8,141 nucleotides of DNA from NCBI GenBank assembly GCA_022562855.1, contig JADFON010000068.1:1-8141 (forward strand), given 5' to 3'. The notes under the pieces are model-generated. The model had not been told where the DNA came from, ran no database searches, and saw only the letters and a program-made list of their open reading frames with translations. The translations under genes and the position numbers were made by a program. Source of the DNA: Candidatus Zhuqueibacterota bacterium. Its GTDB lineage: Bacteria > SM23-31. This document shows, piece after piece, positions 7,467 through 8,141 of the stretch (position 1 is its first letter; the number at the start of each line of letters is the position of its first letter).

Positions 7467-7684
7467 CTAAAATATTTCGACATTTTCAGAATTATTTCGT
7501 GCTCTTTTCGGTAATTTTGGATTTTTTTGTTAATTATTCCATTGATTTTTATGAAATAATTGCTTATTAATTACATACTAAGTTGATAGGTTAATACCGA
7601 TATGGAAATCTGGTTGCCTTAATTATAGGCAAGATAACATTCGAAATTGTATCAGTCAATTTCTCATGTAGAAGATATTCGATA
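7467..7684. other. AT-rich spacer before the AraC-like gene
   Basis: Very AT-rich, with T-runs on the plus strand up to about 7545 and no plausible coding frame. Several weak -35/-10 pairs can be drawn here (for example TTGATT, 17 bp, TATTAA around 7542-7570), but none stands out above what this composition would give by chance. The palindrome at 7614-7632 is listed separately. Confidence 0.5.
7614..7632 (+). promoter_or_regulatory. Palindrome upstream of the AraC-like gene, operator candidate
   Basis: TTGCCT and AGGCAA form perfect six-base arms around seven AT bases, 52 bp before the ATG at 7685. This size and placement suit a dimeric regulator site, perhaps for autoregulation, or a short leader hairpin. 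No T-run follows, so it is not a terminator. Confidence 0.35.
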
Positions 7685-8041
7685 ATGAATGTGAGATATT
7701 TAATAATCATCGAAGAAATCAAACAGCTTATCGACAGCGATGTAAAAAACAACAATTATGTTACTAATTTTGTCGATAATTATGGTATCCGGAAAAGAAT
7801 ACTTAGCGATTTGTTCCGGCTTGAATATGGTTATGGTATAAAAGAATACATAGGGACGGTCAGAATTGAATGCTTGCGTAAAATGATCAAGAACTCAGAC
7901 AATAACGTATCAATAGTATCCTTTACATTTGCTGTCGAGCTTGGTTATAAAGATTCCTCCGGGTTGCATAAACTCCTTGATCGCAAGCTGAAACTGAGTC
8001 TTGAAGAGTTCGTTGAATTAGTCAATTCCGAAAAAGGCTGA
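7685..8041 (+). CDS. Stand-alone AraC-type helix-turn-helix protein
   Basis: A 118-residue protein that is almost entirely an AraC/XylS DNA-binding domain. The first helix-turn-helix spans about 24-50 (YVTNFVDNYGIRKRILSDLF, then RLEYGYGIKEYI), followed by the linker helix with the usual basic pattern (VRIECLRKMI, 59-68). The second covers 74-113: NVSIVSFTFAVELGYKDSSG, then LHKLLDRKLKLSLEEFVELV, matching the family pattern of I-x-x-(I/F)-A-x-x-(L/V)-G-(F/Y)-x-(D/S)-x-S-x-(F/L). There is no N-terminal sensing domain; residues 1-20 form only a short helix. It deviates from consensus in places (Phe80-Thr-Phe-Ala in the second motif and Lys-Leu-Ser in place of Gly-(V/M)-(S/T)-P near the end), so it may be divergent or specialised. 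Codons are more AT-rich than in the genes to the left, hinting at transfer. The start is set by ATG 7685 with only a weak upstream AGAAG. Its target is unknown. Confidence 0.75.
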   Translation: MNVRYLIIIEEIKQLIDSDVKNNNYVTNFVDNYGIRKRILSDLFRLEYGYGIKEYIGTVRIECLRKMIKNSDNNVSIVSFTFAVELGYKDSSGLHKLLDRKLKLSLEEFVELVNSEKG

Positions 8042-8057
8042 TATGAATAATTGCACT

Positions 8058-8117
8058 TTTGTCCTCTCAAATGTCAACCAATTTGTCCTCCCGTTTGTCA
8101 TCTCAAATGTCATCTTG
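8058..8117. repeat. Five phased 12-bp TGTC units, possible transposon end or regulator array
   Basis: Five head-to-tail 12-mers run without a gap: TTTGTCCTCTCA, AATGTCAACCAA, TTTGTCCTCCCG, TTTGTCATCTCA and AATGTCATCTTG. TGTC stands at positions 8060, 8072, 8084, 8096 and 8108, exactly 12 bases apart. Units 1-2 and 4-5 form a longer direct repeat 36 bp apart, with 19 of 21 bases identical. Multiple TGTC/TGACA boxes are typical of ends bound by IstA/TnsB-type DDE transposases, so a mobile-element boundary is my leading reading; an operator array for the adjacent AraC-like protein is the alternative. Overlapping its right end, TTGACA (8115-8120) could be the -35 of a promoter pointing out of the window. 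The array begins 16 bp after the AraC-like stop. Confidence 0.55.
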
Positions 8118-8141
8118 ACAATTCAAAGTAGTATACTTATT

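Noticed and set aside
8043-8141. Open frame from ATG 8043 to the right edge (33 codons, hydrophobic, repeated FVLS/NVNQ-like tetrads) starting two bases after the AraC-like stop
   Set aside because: A 12-base repeat keeps any frame open, and the invariant part is the TGTC at DNA level. The peptide shows no family pattern. A truncated membrane protein cannot be excluded without the sequence to the right.
2799-8141. Shared 11-mer GTATACTTATT near 2800 and at the right edge, both preceded by ATTCAA
   Set aside because: In AT-rich DNA of this length several shared 11-mers are expected by chance, and the spacing differs between the two places.
1-8141. CRISPR array, tRNA or rRNA genes
   Set aside because: No spaced identical repeats of CRISPR size, no cloverleaf with TTCGANNC-type arm in a fitting context and no rRNA-like conserved blocks were seen. 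The TGTC array has no unique spacers.

Overview
The window most likely comes from a bacterium of the Fibrobacterota-Chlorobiota-Bacteroidota (FCB) superphylum. Three things point there. The first is a PorU-type C25 peptidase, the sortase of the type IX secretion system (T9SS). The second is a large double beta-propeller protein with a T9SS-type C-terminal sorting domain, which matches PorZ. The third is the general lack of strong Shine-Dalgarno sequences before the start codons, common in this group. The genus cannot be told from this stretch. A non-Bacteroidota member of FCB (for example an Ignavibacteria- or Marinimicrobia-like lineage) is possible, because the promoters I see look like the classical -35/-10 type and not the Bacteroidota type.

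Layout. Four genes lie on the minus strand and read right to left. They are accA (7169-6192), a PorZ-like T9SS protein (6126-3901), a six-bladed TolB-like propeller lipoprotein (3804-2806), and a PorU-like peptidase (2443 to the left edge, cut before its catalytic His and Cys). The accA-porZ gap is 65 bp and the porZ-propeller gap is 96 bp. The gap before porU is 362 bp. It holds a strong sigma70-like promoter and, about 150 bp further on, a textbook intrinsic terminator, both facing porU. A short RNA or a transcription-attenuating leader is therefore probably made there. To the right of accA is a roughly 515 bp AT-rich intergenic stretch containing an accA promoter candidate, a GC-rich structured island that may be a dispersed repeat, and a small palindrome. 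On the plus strand, a 118-residue stand-alone AraC-type DNA-binding domain (7685-8041) follows. Just past its stop is a striking array of five 12-bp units, each with TGTC at the same position, which resembles a transposon end with several transposase sites.

How the parts fit. In Bacteroidota, PorU and PorZ belong to the cell-surface attachment complex (with PorV and PorQ) that removes the C-terminal signal of T9SS cargo and joins the cargo to lipopolysaccharide. Finding both within 6 kb, with a secreted propeller lipoprotein between them, suggests a cargo-maturation locus. accA (fatty-acid synthesis) is probably just an upstream neighbour, perhaps co-transcribed. The AraC-like gene and the TGTC array look like a separate, possibly mobile or recently acquired, segment.
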